Positions 49,642 to 63,946 of a stretch of DNA of 64,000 bases are shown here, piece by piece; position 1 is the stretch's first letter; every line of letters begins with the position of its first letter. Source of the DNA: Chrysomallon squamiferum (lineage: Eukaryota > Mollusca > Gastropoda > Neomphalida > Peltospiridae); assembly GCA_012295275.1 (NCBI GenBank), contig CM022668.1, forward strand, positions 3,883,080-3,947,079. The letters run 5' to 3'. Under the pieces are notes generated by a model that ran no database searches, was not told where the DNA came from, and saw only the letters and a program-made list of their open reading frames with translations. A program made the position numbers and the translations under genes.

Positions 49642-52399
49642 GATAAATGGTTTTTATTTAGGTTTGTATAATTTTATTTGTCATTTAAATCATTAATGGA
49701 TTTGACTATATTCTTTGTTAGCGAGTCGAGTATTTTAATACTAAAACTAACAGAAGGCTTTAGTGAATTTTAATCAACTCTATTATTTATCATCAAATAA
49801 TTTGGGTCAAAATATTGTTTGAGGCACAGTGCATTGCACTGTCACGACTGTCACACTAGCGACTATCGAAAGTAAGTGTGTGAGTATGACAGTGAGTCAT
49901 TGATGTTTACTTCAACCTGACAAAAAATAGTTTAATTCATCATCTTCAATAAGTAGGTACAGTATATTGGATTTATCTTTTTTATTATTTATATGGGCAG
50001 TGTTGTTTTTAGGTGTTTTAAAAAAAAAAAAAAAATTACGGATTATAAACGTAATTTTTTAAATGTCATTTCTCGATATCACGATATGGAATATCAAGTC
50101 AGATTGTTATGATTCTGAGATCAGAATTAAATTTTGAATACATTGAAATAATTTTGTTTTCCATCTTTATTTTATGACGGTAAACCATGTTTTTACCTTC
50201 CGTAGTAGGGCCTTTAATCATAGCCTAATAGGGCCTCGTTCAAGCTGTGGAAAGTTTCCTCAGTGATATTTAAATGTACTGTTTTAAATGTTTCTTTAAC
50301 TTAGCAAATTGGTCCTAACGTATTTACTAAGCCACGGATTGCAATTTAGTTTATACCACTTGTAGAATTTGCTGGTAGTTATTTTTTTGTAGTTATTATA
50401 ATATTTTATATTGTTGTAATTTTAAGGTACAGTTTTTGAAAATGTTGGTAACATATTTAATATTTACCTAAATGGTTTACTTTAATTAATATCTTGTAAT
50501 TAACCTATATATATCTTTAAAGTAAGTAAATATATTAACCATTCAATTCTGCAAATATTCCTAACAATATGTATGAATTAAATATCTACTGTTAGTTAAC
50601 AGTAATCCAATTACTGAAATCACCTAACAATTAATGATCATTAGCAAGAGATAAAAGGAGTTTTTGTAAGGTATGCTCTGCTGACTTCAGGGAAGTCCGC
50701 AACATGTTTATTTAAGTAAAAGTCAAAAGAGAGACAGAGACCGCAAAGAACAAAGAGAAGACACGGGTGGGATCAGGAGTTGGTGGCCATTGTTAGGCAG
50801 TTAATTATGTTGGTAAATATATTTTGCATTATCATTGATTATCCTGTTTCTGTATGCTCTGTTTGATTTGTGATAAATTTGATGAACCTCTATATGCTCA
50901 TTTAATGCCAACTCCCAAGTCCTCAATCAGTAAATAATAAGAATACATGTGTAAAATAAATAATTATCTTTGAAATATAAATATTGTATCTAATATTGTA
51001 TATATGTATCTATTATAATCGATCGTCACATTTTCGTAATTACACAGACAGTGGGGCCACCAAAGGCGCAGTCCCTAGACAAAAAATGAGCCATATTTTA
51101 ATAAAGTCATTAGCATTTGAAAGCTAACACCTCATCTGCACTGGGCCCCATGACAATTTTTATTCACCATTTGAACAGCACTTTTATTTTACACAATGAA
51201 AACTGTCAGTTCTACATGAAAGGGAAACAGATTGTTGTCATATAACACTTCTCCAATTTGAAGCTAATCAAGAGAGAATGGGTATTAGCTGTTATTTGAT
51301 TGTGAATTGAAGTCACTACATTGTGGAGATTCACCTTGTGAAAGGATCAGTTCCTGGTGCTCCTGAATAAATCTTTTTACTCCAGCCAGTACAAATGGTA
51401 TATCAAAACCACACACACACATACACACAAACTATTACTTTTTTGTATAAAAAAAATTGTTTAATGACTTCATGCTGTTGACTTCAAACATGAGTAGCCC
51501 AGCAGGTGTTTCTCTTTTGTTACATGTGTTAATGAATTGTCAATGCTATAAATTTATGATGCCAACTAACTGCAAATTAAACAGTTACATGAAACATTGC
51601 ATTCTTCTTCATTCAACCAAAGAGGAAGATAAAACATTCTCAGATAAATGACCTGACCTCAGATAAAGTCAATATTTTAATACTTTTTAATTTGGTTCTG
51701 GTTGGATGAACTCTCATACTAGTCAGTTAAACATAGGTTATATATTTACACATAAATTTCATGATAACTTGTTTATAATTGCAGTTATTTATGTGGAAAC
51801 TTAATTATTGGTACCTAATACACTACAGATGTTAATGTTAACTGTAAGTGATAAATATATACAAACTGTTACTCTTTAATACTTGTAGAAAAGAATTTTT
51901 TTTTTCACAAATTCTTTATTTATTATAGAATAATATAAAAATTACAGACAAACACATAATTTGGATCATTCATAATCATGATAATATTTCATTTAAAAAT
52001 CTTCTGTTTTCTTTTTCAAGAACTTTGAATTTAAATTATCTCTAAAAGTAATGATAGCAGTATGATTATGTAAATATGATGGTGATGTACAAATCACTGT
52101 TTGCTTTTACATGAATGTAAGTAAATAATCCTGGTTTGAATTTTCTTTGCTCAGTTTAATATGTATATAATGTTAACTTCATTCATGTTAATCCAAAACT
52201 TAATAATGGACATAATACAGTCATATCTCTTTACAATGCTGACATTGGGTGGGTAGCTGATTAGTTTTGTTTCATATTTCATGAATATGTGTATGTGTGT
52301 CTGTATACATAGATGATTGAAATTTTTTGAAAAATAGATTATTGGAAATGTATATATTTAATTTAACTGTCATGCTAACAAAGTTTGTCTGTTTTTTAG
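49642..52399 (+). other. probable first intron of UBAP1
   Basis: AT-rich, with no supported coding exon. A purine-rich block at about 50660-50800 and an imperfect inverted repeat with TGGGGCC / GGCCCCA ends at about 51050-51155 (possibly a small degenerate mobile element) are the only structures I see. It ends in the acceptor TTTTTTAG at 52399. Confidence 0.4.
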
Positions 52400-52408
52400 T
52401 GATTAAGA

Positions 52409-53473
52409 ATGGCCTACCAACAAAACCATCACAGGACTTCTAGTACAGGTCAGTATGAAATGATGTTCTTCTAAAATTTGATAATTGGTTTTATATGCAT
52501 TTAATTTGTTATAATTGAGATGTGAAACTTTGTTAGGATTTGCTCACTGGTTGATATAAACGGTTTTTAAATTTTAGTCTCGTTATGTTATTTGTAGGTT
52601 TGGCCTCAAGTATTTCTTGCCTTGATGGTGTCCCATTCAAGATAGGCGTCAAGTTCAAAACTCCTCCTCGTGTAAGTTGTGTAAATTTTATTGTTCTCAA
52701 AAATAACCATCAAAGATTACATTCAGAATCAGTTGTTAAAGTTTGTATTCATAATTAAAACTCTGTTTCCTCTTAACAACTTTTAGCCGTGAGCTATTTA
52801 ATTAGTTAACATCTTTTGAGCTAGGTAATTGTTACATAACAATACCTGCTTTAAAAGCTTATTATTTTTATACATTCATTGGCTACCTGCATACTGTGGT
52901 CCAGTGGTTAGCATTTTGTGGTGTCACCCATTGCAGTGGTTTCATATTTAAAGTACATGCACATAAGAGATTTTGCTGGTTATGGTAAATATAACTGAAG
53001 TCAACAACTAAAAATTTATCCCTTGAATTTCAAATGATGTATAAAACTTCTGTGTTTCAATACGTCATTATATAAACACAAAACATACACATCCATATGG
53101 TGAACATGCACATTAAAATATAATAATGACTAACTGCAAAACAGTTTATATACTTTCATATATCACTGAATACACACTTCAATAATTCAAAGTAAATGAA
53201 CAGTCTCCAAATTTAAAATTTTTATTTTTATTTTATTAACAATACCAAGCATGGAAAAACAACAACAAAAAAGTCCACACAAGAACAGAAAACTAGATTA
53301 GTGTTTTTTAACTGAAATAAAAGAATGTTGAATTGATTTTATTTTAGTTTATGTGTCCTGATGAAATAAAAGAAAGACAAAGGTGTCCAGCCTTAAATGA
53401 GGAGGTGAGAATTTGATGTAGTTTTTGAAACTTCCAAACAGGTTTTCAATTTTTAAAATATTCCGAATAATTA

Positions 53474-53554
<81 letters not shown>

Positions 53555-56500
53555 GCTCTTGTCACTCTTTTCTTGCTCTCATTCACACTCTCTCTTATCC
53601 AAAAGAAATGATAATACTGCAGTTTAGTTTTCTCTTTTTCTCTGTCTGTATGTCAGTCTGTCTCACTCTGTGTTGTTACTGGTTTTAGTACATGTTTGAG
53701 ACTGAGGAGGCAGTGTTGGCCTGGGCAAAGGCGAGAGAAGAATTAAAGGAAAAAGCTCGCCAAGAAGCAGCTGAACAAGCTCGTCAAGAAATAGCTGAAC
53801 AAGCTGAAGATGCTGTCAATGATTCTGAAGATAGTTCAGATGATGACAATAACATGGATGGCATTGACAAGTCAACATCAGTGGACATCTCTCAGCCTGT
53901 TGCAGCAGCCATGTCTAACAACATCCTCACCCCAGTGCCTATCACATCCACCAAACAGGAACAACCGGACACCAGCAGCCGTGTGGTTGATATTGACTTG
54001 ACTATGTTTGAAAAAGAAGAAGATTTGTTTGACAACATTGACAGACAGATGATAAATGAGATGGAGGAACTGAAAACAGTGCTGCAGCCTCCAGCACCAC
54101 CAAATGACTCCAATACCAACAGCAACAACAACAACACTGTAGCTGAAAGAAACAACAGCACATTGACTGCTGTGTCTGAGAGTGTTGAGTGCAGTCAGAA
54201 AAGTGAATATACCTGTGATAACCGCCCTGGTCCCCTAGTGAGACCCGTCCCTGCAGTCAGAAAATCTAAACTTAGTGGGAAATTTTCAGAAGGGGAATAT
54301 GTTGAACTTAAAAAAGATTTCCACTCTGATGTTGTTTTTTTCAGTAAGTCCAGTAACACAGCAGATGGTACTGACCCAGGTGACAGTGATGTGACAAAAA
54401 CACATAAACAACTCTTACCTGACAGAAATAACTCACTGGAGATACATACAGCAGGACCTCTTGATAAGGATGATAGCCAAGAAAATAACAAGATAATTCA
54501 GCAGAGTAATTTGTTTGATGATGTTAATGGGACATGTTCAGTTACTGGTGGAAGTTTGCCTTACCAGTTAGTTGCCAATAACCTAGTTAAACCTGTTCTA
54601 CCACCAGTTCGGACAGTACTTCCTCCAATACAGCCTAAACCTCCCCCAGTACATACTGCTCCTCCTGTATCACAGTCACCCCCTCCCAAACCTGCAAGAC
54701 TTGTACACACTGCTTCTGTATCACAGTCACCCCCTCCTACCCAGCCACCCCCTCCCAAACCTGTAAGACCTGCACCTCCTCCCCCTCAAAACAGGAATCT
54801 GATAACCTCTGGGGTAAAGAAAGACAACTTAATTAATTTTTTACCTTGTAAAAGACATTCTGTTCCTATTTTAAATTCTGGGATGTCCCAACAGACAGAC
54901 TGCATGTCAGTATCATCTGATTGTGCCAGTCTGTCATGTAGTTTGTTATCACAAAGTGACGTCATTGGAAGTAAATACAGTCGTCACCTGCAGAATGCAT
55001 CTCCTTGTGGCACTGTCACTAATTGTGGCAGTTCCAGTCAGTCTGATGTGTCACCAAGTTCACCTATCTTTTCTGTGTCACCACCACCAGCCAGACCATC
55101 TTCACAACAAGTAAGTGTAATATTATTTAACTGTTTTGATGGGGTTTTTTAGTTTTAATAGAACCATTACAGTTTTATTACCTAATGTTTCATTTGACAA
55201 AATGTTAATGTGACAGTGAGTAGTGAAACAACCTTGTTTCCTAAACTCAGCAGAGTTGTTATAATTCAGTGTGTTTTTTGTTTTTCTAGATAACCTTCGA
55301 GAAACAAAACACTTTCATACCCAGGCTCTTTATTCTGATGCATTGTGTTTTTATTTCATTAGGAATAACATAAATGTGTGTTTTATAGGTATCTGTATCA
55401 GAAAACTTTATCCATCTTATAGTATATATAATTATATACGTATAAGTAGGTATTCACAAGATACTGCGTATTTTCATTTTTCTTTTTCATTCTTTTTTTA
55501 ATATATTTGCGCTAATTATGTTAAACAAGTTTAATTTAATATTTTAAGCTATGGAATCCTTACAAGCCACTACCACTACCAACCAGTGTGTCTCAAGATT
55601 CCAGCAGCTCAGAGTTTGATCCCTACACAGTCCTGTCAGAAGAAGAGCAGAAGTTTGTAAACAATTTGACTGACATGGGTTTTACTCGTCCACTGGTGGC
55701 TCGAGCAGTAGCCAGACTGGGCACCAATGAAAGAGAGGTGAACATAGACAGAGATGTTTGTTGTTATCATTCAGTGTTTTATTTATTGTTATTGTTGTTA
55801 TTTAATCGTTGTAATAACCTTTGTGTGCCATTTCAGTAAATACTCTTTTTACTGTTATTTATAATTTATTTATTTTTGTTCTTGTTGTTATTTAGTATAT
55901 ATTTATGGTTTTGTTCTTGCTTGAAGGAATGATTTTTAACTTTCAAAATAATACATGCATTCAGGGTAATTTCTTTTCTTCAAATTCTTCAAAAATAACT
56001 TAAATATTAATTTGACCAAAAACAATTTTGTTTTTTAAATTAAAAAATTCCTTATTGGTTTTGCCAAGGTTTAGTAAAGGGAAGTATTTAATCACAAAAA
56101 AAAAAAATGCTTTTGTTTGCAGGAACTGTGTTTCATTAAAAAGTGTTATTGTTTTTAAGGTTCTTGATTTCTTGGACAGCATGGACAAGCTTTGTGAAAA
56201 AGGTTACAGCACGGTTTTGTCAGAAGCAGCACTGCAGATGTATGACATCAAAAAGGTTAACATTTTCACCTGTTCATATAACAGAAAATAAACTTTATTT
56301 TCTAAATCTTTCCATCTTCATCAGATTCAGTTTTCATTTAATTTTTACATAAGTTATAATTCCAAAGATGCAGATTTTCATGTATAAAAAACACACAAAA
56401 CCAAACCAAAACCAAAACCAAAAAGTAAGAAGAAAAAAACAAAAACAATAAATAAATAAATTATTTAATTAAGTAGTTTAATTAAATTTAAAAAAACCCC

Positions 56501-56806
56501 ATAAAACTGAACATTTTCTATAATGAACAGATTAGTATTATTATATTATTACTATTAACAATATTAAATTTTGATTTTTATATTTGTTGAACATTTTATT
56601 TTTCTGTTTTTGTATCCTTTACTGTTAGACGTGACTTACAAAGTCATTTCTTGTACACTGTAATGTGTTTGTTTTTACAGGCAGTAGAATATCTGCAACT
56701 GTACTCACAGTTCCAGGAACTTGGATTTGGCACTGAGAAAATAAAGGAGGCTCTTGTGAAAGAAAACCTTGACAGAGACAAAGCACTTGACCTCCTGACT
56801 AGCTGA
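52409..56806 (+). CDS. UBAP1: ubiquitin-associated protein 1 (UBAP1) orthologue, ESCRT-I subunit
   Basis: Exons 52409-52448, 52598-52671, 53348-53404, 53689-55110, 55549-55737, 56160-56255 and 56681-56806 join in frame to 667 residues, against about 502 in human. The N-terminal UMA domain, which binds the ESCRT-I core, is marked by LDGVPFKIGVKFKTPPR at residues 22-38. Human-like linker motifs follow: ILTPVPITSTKQ (about 137-148) and DLFDNI (about 169-174). The long middle is disordered and carries Pro-rich PPPKPxR repeats. The C-terminus (about 550-667) is the SOUBA ubiquitin-binding solenoid, with LSEEEQKFVNNLTDMGF, LDSMDKLCEKGYSTVLSEAA and FQELGFGTEKIKEALVKENL. In animals UBAP1 works in sorting ubiquitinated receptors into multivesicular endosomes. 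The extra length lies almost entirely in exon 4. AATAAA at 57674-57679 is a possible poly(A) signal. Confidence 0.95.
52890..52955 (+). mobile_element. possible degenerate tRNA-derived SINE
   Basis: TGGTCCAGTGG (52897-52907) matches the tRNA A-box pattern TRGYNNARNGG, and a weak B-box-like GGTTTCATATT follows about 31 bases after it, close to tRNA spacing. The arms do not fold into a tRNA. It lies in UBAP1 intron 2. Other copies would be needed to prove an element. Confidence 0.2.
53477..53550 (+). repeat. (CT)n microsatellite inside UBAP1 intron 3
   Basis: About 37 perfect CT units in a 284-bp intron, 138 bp before the acceptor at 53688, followed by further CT-rich sequence. Confidence 0.95.
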
Positions 56807-59800
56807 TGATTCAGTCTACAAACTGTTTTGACTTTACTGGCTGTTGTACTGATGTAACAGAATGTACTACACAGTCATTATGACACTTACGATCAAATCA
56901 GTATCACTTTACAACCAGATTCCTCTGTAAAACATTATCAGCTTTTGATTCAGAATAGCTACAACTGTTGATACAGTTTTCTGTTGAATGATGTTCAGTG
57001 CAGTATTATCAACCACTGAACATACAGTTGCCAGTTTTTAACTGATAATGACATCGGCATTTGTTAAATGATTTAAGTGATAATATTGCTATACTTCATA
57101 GGCTGTGATTATAAACTAAATACAAAATTTCTGATTGTGTCTGATGATTTCACTGTTATTATGAGAAGAAAGATCTCTGTTTGTAAATGAGTCCCACTGT
57201 TTTTCCCTGCACAACAGTTATGTTCCTGTGAAACTAATGAGACTGGAGAGCTCTGCATGAAAACTGTGAACTGGCAGGATACTTGTAATAGGTGTGATTT
57301 GGCCAGATAGTGCTAATGAGTTTTAAGTTGAAGGATAGTCCAAGCAAAAGTCTGAATTGACAGCAAATGTGATTTCTTTTTTAAAGCTACAGTTATGTGC
57401 TTTAATATGTTAATAGTAACAGTTTGCTATATATCTACTAACATTGTGCAATCTTTGAAAATGGTCTGTGTCAATTTTTTATTTTTTTGGTTGGGGTATC
57501 ATGAATATAGTAACCTCTTCAAAATTATTAAGTGTACATTTCAGTGTGTATTTATATTAATTTTATTATATAAGCAACATTTATTCTTAATTTTTATAAC
57601 TTACTTCACTAACTTAATTCAAAAGATACTGATGTGAATGAATACAGCAGTGAAAAATATTTAAAGAAAAAATAATAAAGTAATTCTGTAATTTTTTTAT
57701 TTAGTAACATTTGTCATAACTATTTTACTGTTTTTTACCCAAAATTTTAATAAATATTACATAATCAGCATAATTAAGTTATTTTTTTAAAATTAATGCT
57801 GTGTTATACATATCACACACACACACAGCAATGAAAAATGAAAACAGTTTAGGGTTTTTTAATTAAACTGTTTAAAAAATTACTCTTTTTATCACAGAAA
57901 ATTTTAAATAATTAATATTCATAATTCAGATATATTTATTACATGCTACATATTTTAAATTAATATTGTCTTATGAAATCCTGTTATATAATTTAGAGAT
58001 TTTAAGCAACAGTATATATTCTGTTGTATTACTAGCTGTGTTTTGCTACATGTATTGTTTATAGTGTGATGTAAACAGTTCATTATTAACTTTTATTCCA
58101 AAATAAGGAAATCTGCTATCATATCTCCACTCTCATCTCATTACACAGATTAATGGTTCATATTGTGTCTTTTTTTTGTTTTGCTGGCTCCTACATTCCT
58201 CTGTTTGAACTGATTTTAAAAAGTTGTGATTCCTTTGTGAAGTAAACATTGAGATGTATATTAGTTCTTATTTTTACAGTAACATTCAGATGATTCAGCA
58301 ATAACCAAGAAAATACTATGTTAAATGTCTGTATACAAAGCTCATTTTATCTTTTTATAAACTGAGGTATGATTATTAAGTTTGATATAAAATAAAATAA
58401 ATAACTTTGTGCTTAGACTGATTACCTATGTCATGTTTGAATTTGTTTGTTAACCCTTTTTATACAGATTAAAGTTTGTTGGTATATCCAGTATTTTTTG
58501 TAATTAATAATCATCATCATGGCAATATATTTGTCATTCTTAACTCAAATTTCCCCAGTGATGTAGATTCCTAAAACCAGAGGCCAGTGTAGTGTCAGAG
58601 CACTGTGATTTATAAAGTCAGATTTTTGTCTGATAGTAATGGTTATTTTTGCAACAATGTGAATGATAGTTTATCATTTCATTTCAAATTACATTATGTT
58701 GTAAGCACTAGTCTTGGTAACATTTTCAAATTAGTCAAAATAAATAAATAAATAATAAAAATAAGTCACAACTCTTGCAGTGTTTCTTGTTGCAGCAGAC
58801 ATGTCTGATACCAAAAGGGTTAACAAATAAATGTTCAAAGTCTTTCATTTCTTCAGTGAGATTATTTTGTATGATTGATATACACAAGACAGCTGTCAGT
58901 ATTATTAATTTAAAAATCTTCTTTTTTTTTATTGTCTATTTGTTTATTTTTAATGTGAGAAAATAATATGTACAAATTATTCCACTTCACATTTTTGACA
59001 GGAGGTTTTTATATACTTAATTCTATACAAAGATATGCCCAGAAAATCAGTGTTTGTTTAACTGAATGAGAAAACCATCTTTACTGTTCTGAAATCAAGT
59101 TTTACTTAAGTCTAAAAATTGGTCACAGAATCATTCTGTTCTTTTATATAAAAGATATCATTCTAGAAATTTAATCAGAAATATCCAGTCATCATTAAGG
59201 ATTTTGAAATATTAAACATTTTATTTTAGAAAGTTACAGCACAATGCATACATTTATCTGTTACCAACTTTGAAACCTTTGCAAGTAAAATTTTTTTTCA
59301 TCCATGAATATTTAAAAGAAAAATAAGAAAAAAGAAGGGAGTATCATGATGTGTATAATGTACAAATAAAAAATAACCACAATTTTGATACTGATTTTAT
59401 TTTTCAATGTTATAACATGCACCAGAACCGATTTATTGTTTAAAAAGATGCATACCATCTGTATATACTGGTGATTGTAGAAATTAATAAATAAACTACC
59501 AACATATTAACGTTTGTTATTTTAAAGAAAAACATTTATCTGAATGAAATTGTAACAATTGATATATGCAGTAATCTTTTAGGCTTCAACCTTGTACATG
59601 TTTGTAACCATCTACATTATTGGTCAAGAGAAAGATGGTCTAAAAGATAATGTTACCTTGATACATTTTGATAATTTATTAAATTTAAAAAGCTGGGGGG
59701 TTTTGTGAAGTGAAAATGTTTAAGTATATATATCTGGAAATAGGTTGTGATCTCATATTTAACAGCATCTTTAATCAAAATATTCTAATAATTACCTTCT

Positions 59801-60301
59801 AAGATAAAAAAAAAAGTATAAACAAAACCAGTAAATATATGCATTACCAAAATATGTTTGATTAAGATTAACAAACCTCACCATAAAATCCCATGTTTAA
59901 AATTTATTATCTGTATGAAACTATAATAAGTTATTTTTGCATTAATTTCATTCATCTCAGTAACATTTGCACCCACAAGTCAAAATAATTCTTTGTTTTA
60001 AGAACAATTTAAGTTTAATTATTTTAATTAATCTTACATTTTAATAATTAAAATACTCATTTATATCATAACATACACAAAATATATAATCATCTGAACA
60101 AATTGCTTCCTGGGGATTGTAAACATTTTTGTATTTTAAAAATTATACATACAATATGTAGATTAATTATAAAAAATAAAAATATGAACAAGCCGCTTAT
60201 TTTGAAAAATTTAAATGTGACATTTTGCTTATTTTATCCATTTAAAATAATGTAAAAATAATGTAAAATAATTTTAAAGAAACGGAAATGTGTTTTCACT
60301 T
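56807..60301. other. convergent 3' UTRs and intergenic stretch
   Basis: The first ~870 bases probably belong to the UBAP1 3' UTR. The remainder is AT-rich with no exon or RNA gene that I can support. Minus-strand AATAAA signals at 59903-59908 and 59432-59437 could end the CHY zinc-finger transcript. Confidence 0.5.
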
Positions 60302-63300
60302 TCATGCATGGCGAAGTTTAGTTTTCTTTTTGTTGCTTTGATCTTTCATGTTCTGAGAATGCCTGGAAACCGTCTTGTTCATGTTTCCGTATTTCTGACA
60401 GTCATTTCTAGAAAAGTGAAAAAGGCAGACAAACAATTTTAGAAAAAAGTCTGTTTCAATTTAACTAAAAAATAAAAATAATTAAAATCTGATAAGATAT
60501 ACATAAAAAAAATCCATACAACTTTTTAAAACGATAAATTAAATATAATTAAAGGTAATATATAATTTATTTATATTCGTTAAAACAAAATTTTAAATGC
60601 CATTTTCATTAAAATAGTTCTGTACACAAGAACTCAGGTTTGAAAAATAAGAAAACAGAGTGAGAGGACAGACATACTTGCTCATCTTAATTTTATCTCG
60701 ACAACCTGAACCTCCCTCCCAGTGACAACTTTTTTGTTTTGTTGTCATCTGTTTGCACAACACACACGGCTTTTCTGGACTGTAGGGCTGAAAAGTCAAA
60801 TTGCTTCATTTCAAAATATCATTTCCATAATTTACACATAAACAAGATAATAAAAAACTTTACATTTCTATGCTTATTCTATTTTGTGCAATCTAGGTTT
60901 ACTGTATGTCAAAGCATCTGTACATTTTAAAAATATTTTATTGTTAATTAAAAACAATAATTAAAAATAATAAAATCTGTGATTGAATAGTATAAATAAA
61001 GGTAACTAAGAATATACTGATTTCTTATTTATTTTAAGTGTTTCTTTATCAGCTACAAATCAATATATTTCTGCATTTTGCAAATGTTTCAAAAATAGGT
61101 AGGTGTAAATAATATTTAAATTTTATGATGTTCACATGCTAATATGGATAAAAATCTGTCAAAACTTGTTATTTTTAAAACCAACCTGTTCTTTACAACA
61201 GAAGCCACAGATAATTCGATTGGCAAATTTCATTTCATGATCTAGTTCACTCTCGTTATGACACAGGTCACATGGGTAAACCATTCCACAACAAGGAAAC
61301 CTACAACACAACATAAGAATTATTTTAACTTGTTACATTTATACTCACAAATACATTTTAATTCTTTAATGATTGTAACAACTGCAACATACCGAAACCA
61401 TCGAAAGCTTTTCTTGTAGTGTTTGCAAGTTCCAAATTCTGGAAGAGGTTTTCCTTCTTGTATGACTGGATCTTTGAGTTTCCGAATTCTTGCCACCTCT
61501 ATCTTGTGTACTTGTTTTTCATCTGAAATTTTGAATAAGTTTTACCATAGCTATCTTTAATTTAAATCACTGCAGGGATGATCAATAATTGAAAAAATAA
61601 ATTAATAATTAATACACAGATATAAAAATATAATAACACAATTTTGATTTTTTTTGTATCAAATAAAGTAGGTAACACCACACCATGTCACCAGAGGTTT
61701 CAGTCAACGTTTTGCTTCAAATTTTTGATAGGTCAAATATTAAAAGTTTATTTTAGCTTGTCAAATCAACCAGTTTTTTTCCTCTTTATATTATTAGTTT
61801 GTGATTGATTCACCAAAGATTTATGAAAATATATTTTAATTTCTGACAACACTGGAGAAATAAAAATAATGAAACTGGCAATAAAAATGTGACAGAAAAT
61901 AATTCTAAAAAACCCCCAAAATTAATCTGGACAGTGACTTAAAAGTAAAACCATATAAACACTACAGCTCCACTGACTTTCTTTCACTGCAAGATGAGAT
62001 CAAATTTCATTTTCATCTGCTGGTTACATACTGACAAGAAGGGAAAACTAAACTTGAATATCTTTACACAATGCTTTTTATATTTGAATTAGCAACAGAA
62101 TATGGTATCAATCCAAACAGAAAAATTAGTTAAAAGTAAATGCTATTTAAACAGTGAATGCAGTTAAGTTTAATGCTAAGATCTTTTGTAACCTTCTAGA
62201 TTTAACAAAGATTATTTCTATGAAAAAAGATTCAACTGAACAAGCAAATGAAAAATGAAAGTGTTGTCTTACCTGTTTTAATAGCTGAAGGTTGTAACTG
62301 TGTAAACTTCACATTCTCAGTTGCAATGGATAACTTCTGATGGCAGAAATGACACCAAGTATCAAACAGCTGTCCCACAGACATACCCTGTAACAAATAT
62401 CATTTTTCAAACTTACTTATCTACAATAAACATTTATCAACTGTCAGGGCTATTTAAAATATAAACTATATTCTTTACTGTTTCTTATATACCTGCCTCT
62501 ATATGTTACAGATATCTACACCTATCTATCTATCTATACATGAATTTTAGAATGACATTCAATGTATTAGTGACTATTTAGAATAGCATATAAATAGATT
62601 TTACTTTTTTCTTGTTGTCCTTGCAACAGTTAAGACAACCTATATCAGCTGTTGACTCCTGCAGGATAAGATCAAAAGGGGAACAGTTGTTAAGGTCGAG
62701 ATAACCCATGACGGCTGACAGCTGGTGAATGATGCTGGGTCTGAAGACAAGGACCTGGGTGACATTACACTTGGCACATGACACAGAGTTGACGCGGTGA
62801 GCAGGTGTTGTGAATTCACACTTGTGTCTGCAGCGACAGCACTGAATGATGATGTGAATGGATTCAAAGTGAAGAGTGGAAACGTTGTTGAGCTGTAGAT
62901 TTCTCAGCTGTATTTCAGTTCCGTTCTTCTCCGGGTCTATCAGAGCACTGACAGATTTCTCTTCACTGCTGCTTTTAGTAACTGTGACATCATCTTCATC
63001 TGCAGCTGTGTCATCATCTTCATCTGCAACCTGTTTCTCAGTGTCTGCACTTTCAGATTTGTCAGTGTGATGTTTGGTGTGGTACACAGCCTGCAGCTCC
63101 CTGGCTGATATAAACTGAAAACCTGCCTCTTTAGCTATCAACTCTCTTTTCAACTGAAATATAAATATGAACTATTTATTAATCTCTATTAAAGTGCGAA
63201 AATATTAATATAAAATAAATTTAAAAAGGCAACGGCTATTCTTACTAAGAGCAAAATTTAAATGAGGATTAAATGTTAACAATCATATACATAGTCTGTC

Positions 63301-63946
63301 TGCTGATTGTTTTGATTCAGAGCAATACAAACCTGTCTTAAGCCCTCAGTAACAATTTCTTGAATACTTCTATCTAACCATCGTACAAATGGACGAAAAT
63401 GAAGTTCTAATGTGCCGTGTTTTTCTTGTAGCTTTTGTTTTTCATACAAGCATTCCTTGATGGACATCTCAATATATCTGAACAAAAAAAATACTTACAA
63501 TACATTAGGAGTAAAAGCTAGTGTCGGAAAAATATAATTACATTTTAACACTGGCCACCATTTTAATCACTGAATTGTGTTGAAAACCGAATTTTATTTC
63601 CCATCTTAGTGTCAATACATGTATCACACAACAAGTAATCATAACTGAGTATTTTAAAAATTAATTTTAAAAATCTAAATTACTTTCAATAATATTAATT
63701 AATAATTAGTTAAAGGTTTATGTGTAATTTCATCTTCCAATCATTTCAGTCTAACTTCATCTACTTATCAGCCATTCATATGCAGATACAAATGTAATTC
63801 ATTACTAATCTGTTGGGGTATTTTAAAATGATATGAATAAACAATAAATGTTCATCAAAACAATAAACAAAAATGACACACTATTTCTGTTCTTACCTTC
63901 TTACTGTTTCAGGAAGATCTTGTTCTGGTAGAACAACTGAGAACAT
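60302..63946 (-). CDS. CHY-type zinc-finger protein, 3' part of the gene (5' end outside the window)
   Basis: Minus-strand exons 63946-63897, 63477-63333, 63153-62605, 62387-62273, 61522-61393, 61300-61186, 60787-60678 and 60407-60302 (stop TGA) join in frame to 439 residues. The N-terminal piece (FSVVLPEQDLPETVRRYIEM) resembles the end of an RWD-like domain and probably continues beyond the right edge. The big third exon carries an acidic linker (DEDDDTAADEDD), then Cys clusters CCRCRHKC, SCAKC and CLNCC. The next adds TWCHFCHQ. The CHY zinc finger follows: GTCKHYKKSFRWFRFPCCG, YPCDLCHNESELDHEM, ICGFCCKEQPYSPEKPCVLC and a further CHW..C pair, ending in a Lys-rich tail. CHY fingers bind several zinc ions; the family includes RCHY1-type ubiquitin ligases, but no RING is present here. 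Function is unknown. The ATG at 63946 may be internal. Confidence 0.88.

Noticed and set aside
53349-53688. Frames across the UBAP1 intron 3 CT tract
   Set aside because: They are low-complexity products of the CT repeat inside an intron defined by flanking in-frame UBAP1 exons.
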